Source of the DNA: JBGTCY01 sp041748615 | GTDB lineage: Bacteria > Bacteroidota > Bacteroidia > Chitinophagales > CAIOSU01 | Length of the DNA: 5,676 bases | Reading direction: 5' to 3' | Assembly (NCBI GenBank): GCA_041748615.1 | Contig: JBGTCY010000162.1 | Location: forward strand, 1-5,676 | Shown here: in pieces, positions 5,272 through 5,676 of the stretch | Numbering within the stretch: the stretch's first letter is position 1 | Layout of the letters: every line of letters starts with the position of its first letter | Notes under the pieces: model-generated | Databases searched by the model: none | Seen by the model: the letters and a program-made list of their open reading frames with translations, nothing else | What the model was told of the DNA's origin: nothing | Translations under genes and position numbers: made by a program

Positions 5272-5676
5272 ATGAATAAATCTTTAATTTTTATAGTACC
5301 GATTTTTTTGCTGAGTGCAACATCGGTAAAATCCCAATCGTTTTGCGGTTCGATAGTAAATGTTGATAAGGCAAATGCGATTGCACAGCTTTTAAATAAT
5401 AACTATAGGACTTATGATGGAACTCGACCCATGATAAGATTAGCATTGCACAGGGTAACTAGAGCAGACGAATCCGGAGGCTTCACATGGAATGAAATAC
5501 GAAATTGGATAGATATGCTGCCTGCTGCCTATGATGAATTTGATATCTGTTTTACGGTTATTTTTGAAGGGGACATTGCAAACAATACCTTTTTTGAATT
5601 AACATCTTTTGCCGACAATAATACTGATTGGCGAAACTTAATAGCAGAAAACAGAATAAATAATGCAATAAATATC
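5272..5676 (+). CDS. Exported protein resembling the N-terminal region of M43/cytophagalysin-type metalloproteases, cut by window edge
   Basis: The first 135 residues are visible with no stop before the right edge. MNKSLIFIVPIFLLSATSVK followed by SQ/SFC is a signal peptide. The rest matches the pattern that precedes the catalytic domain in secreted Bacteroidota M43 zinc proteases: a strand ending in a His-Arg-Val core (MIRLALHRVTRADESGG, 54-70), a helix (WNEIRNWIDML), YDEFDICFTVIFEG (87-100), and NAINI (131-135), which in that family usually runs on into a 'Y-V/L-P' strand. The zinc motif HExxHxxGxxH would lie beyond the window, so activity cannot be judged. The alternative ATG at 5263 overlaps the upstream stop as ATGA and adds only MII. 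I prefer 5272 because it gives a standard MNK signal start, but translational coupling is plausible either way. The family call comes from remembered sequence patterns, not a search, and a non-catalytic relative is possible. Confidence 0.6.
   Translation, partial: MNKSLIFIVPIFLLSATSVKSQSFCGSIVNVDKANAIAQLLNNNYRTYDGTRPMIRLALHRVTRADESGGFTWNEIRNWIDMLPAAYDEFDICFTVIFEGDIANNTFFELTSFADNNTDWRNLIAENRINNAINI

Overview
The window looks like a chromosomal segment of a Bacteroidota bacterium (Flavobacteriia, Cytophagia or Chitinophagia type, not resolvable further). The grounds are a secreted fibre-like protein built from modules typical of that phylum (CHU_C-associated Ig-like repeats, 'VGIGT' modules and the 'HLPGVPS...LGEINATLLRKIEELTLY' tail), signal peptides ending in Ala-Gln or Ser-Gln, no Shine-Dalgarno sequences before any start, and several matches to the phylum's TAnnTTTG -7 promoter element. 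Base composition is uneven: by hand counts of sampled 60-base lines it runs from about 27-33% GC in the last two genes to 60-70% in parts of the Ig-repeat region.

Layout. Positions 1-289 (minus strand) hold the N-terminal 96 residues of a response regulator whose receiver domain resembles those of NtrC-type sigma-54 activators; the rest lies beyond the left edge. After a 220-bp AT-rich divergent spacer, 510-2249 (plus) encodes an exported M23 (LytM-type) peptidoglycan endopeptidase with all metal and catalytic residues visible and a long beta-rich C-terminal part. A 323-bp gene-free stretch (2250-2572) follows. It carries three ACCGTT repeats at exact 21-bp steps that fit the direct-repeat site of LytTR-family regulators, a 10-bp inverted repeat and a plausible promoter. 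Positions 2573-4672 encode a 699-residue secreted mosaic fibre/adhesin-like protein: three Ig-like repeats, three VGIGT modules, a YadA-head-like 14-residue repeat block and a trimeric-fibre-like tail. Positions 4775-5266 encode a small unrecognised lipoprotein with four non-lipidated cysteines. It is followed after 5 bases by an exported protein (5272 to the right edge) whose N-terminal region resembles M43/cytophagalysin-type zinc metalloproteases; the catalytic motif would lie outside the window.

How the genes may work together: all four plus-strand products carry export signals and are probably envelope or surface proteins. The lipoprotein and protease-like genes look co-transcribed. The fibre gene appears to have its own control region, with the ACCGTT array as the strongest unexplained regulatory signal. 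No RNA gene, insertion sequence, CRISPR array or origin was found.
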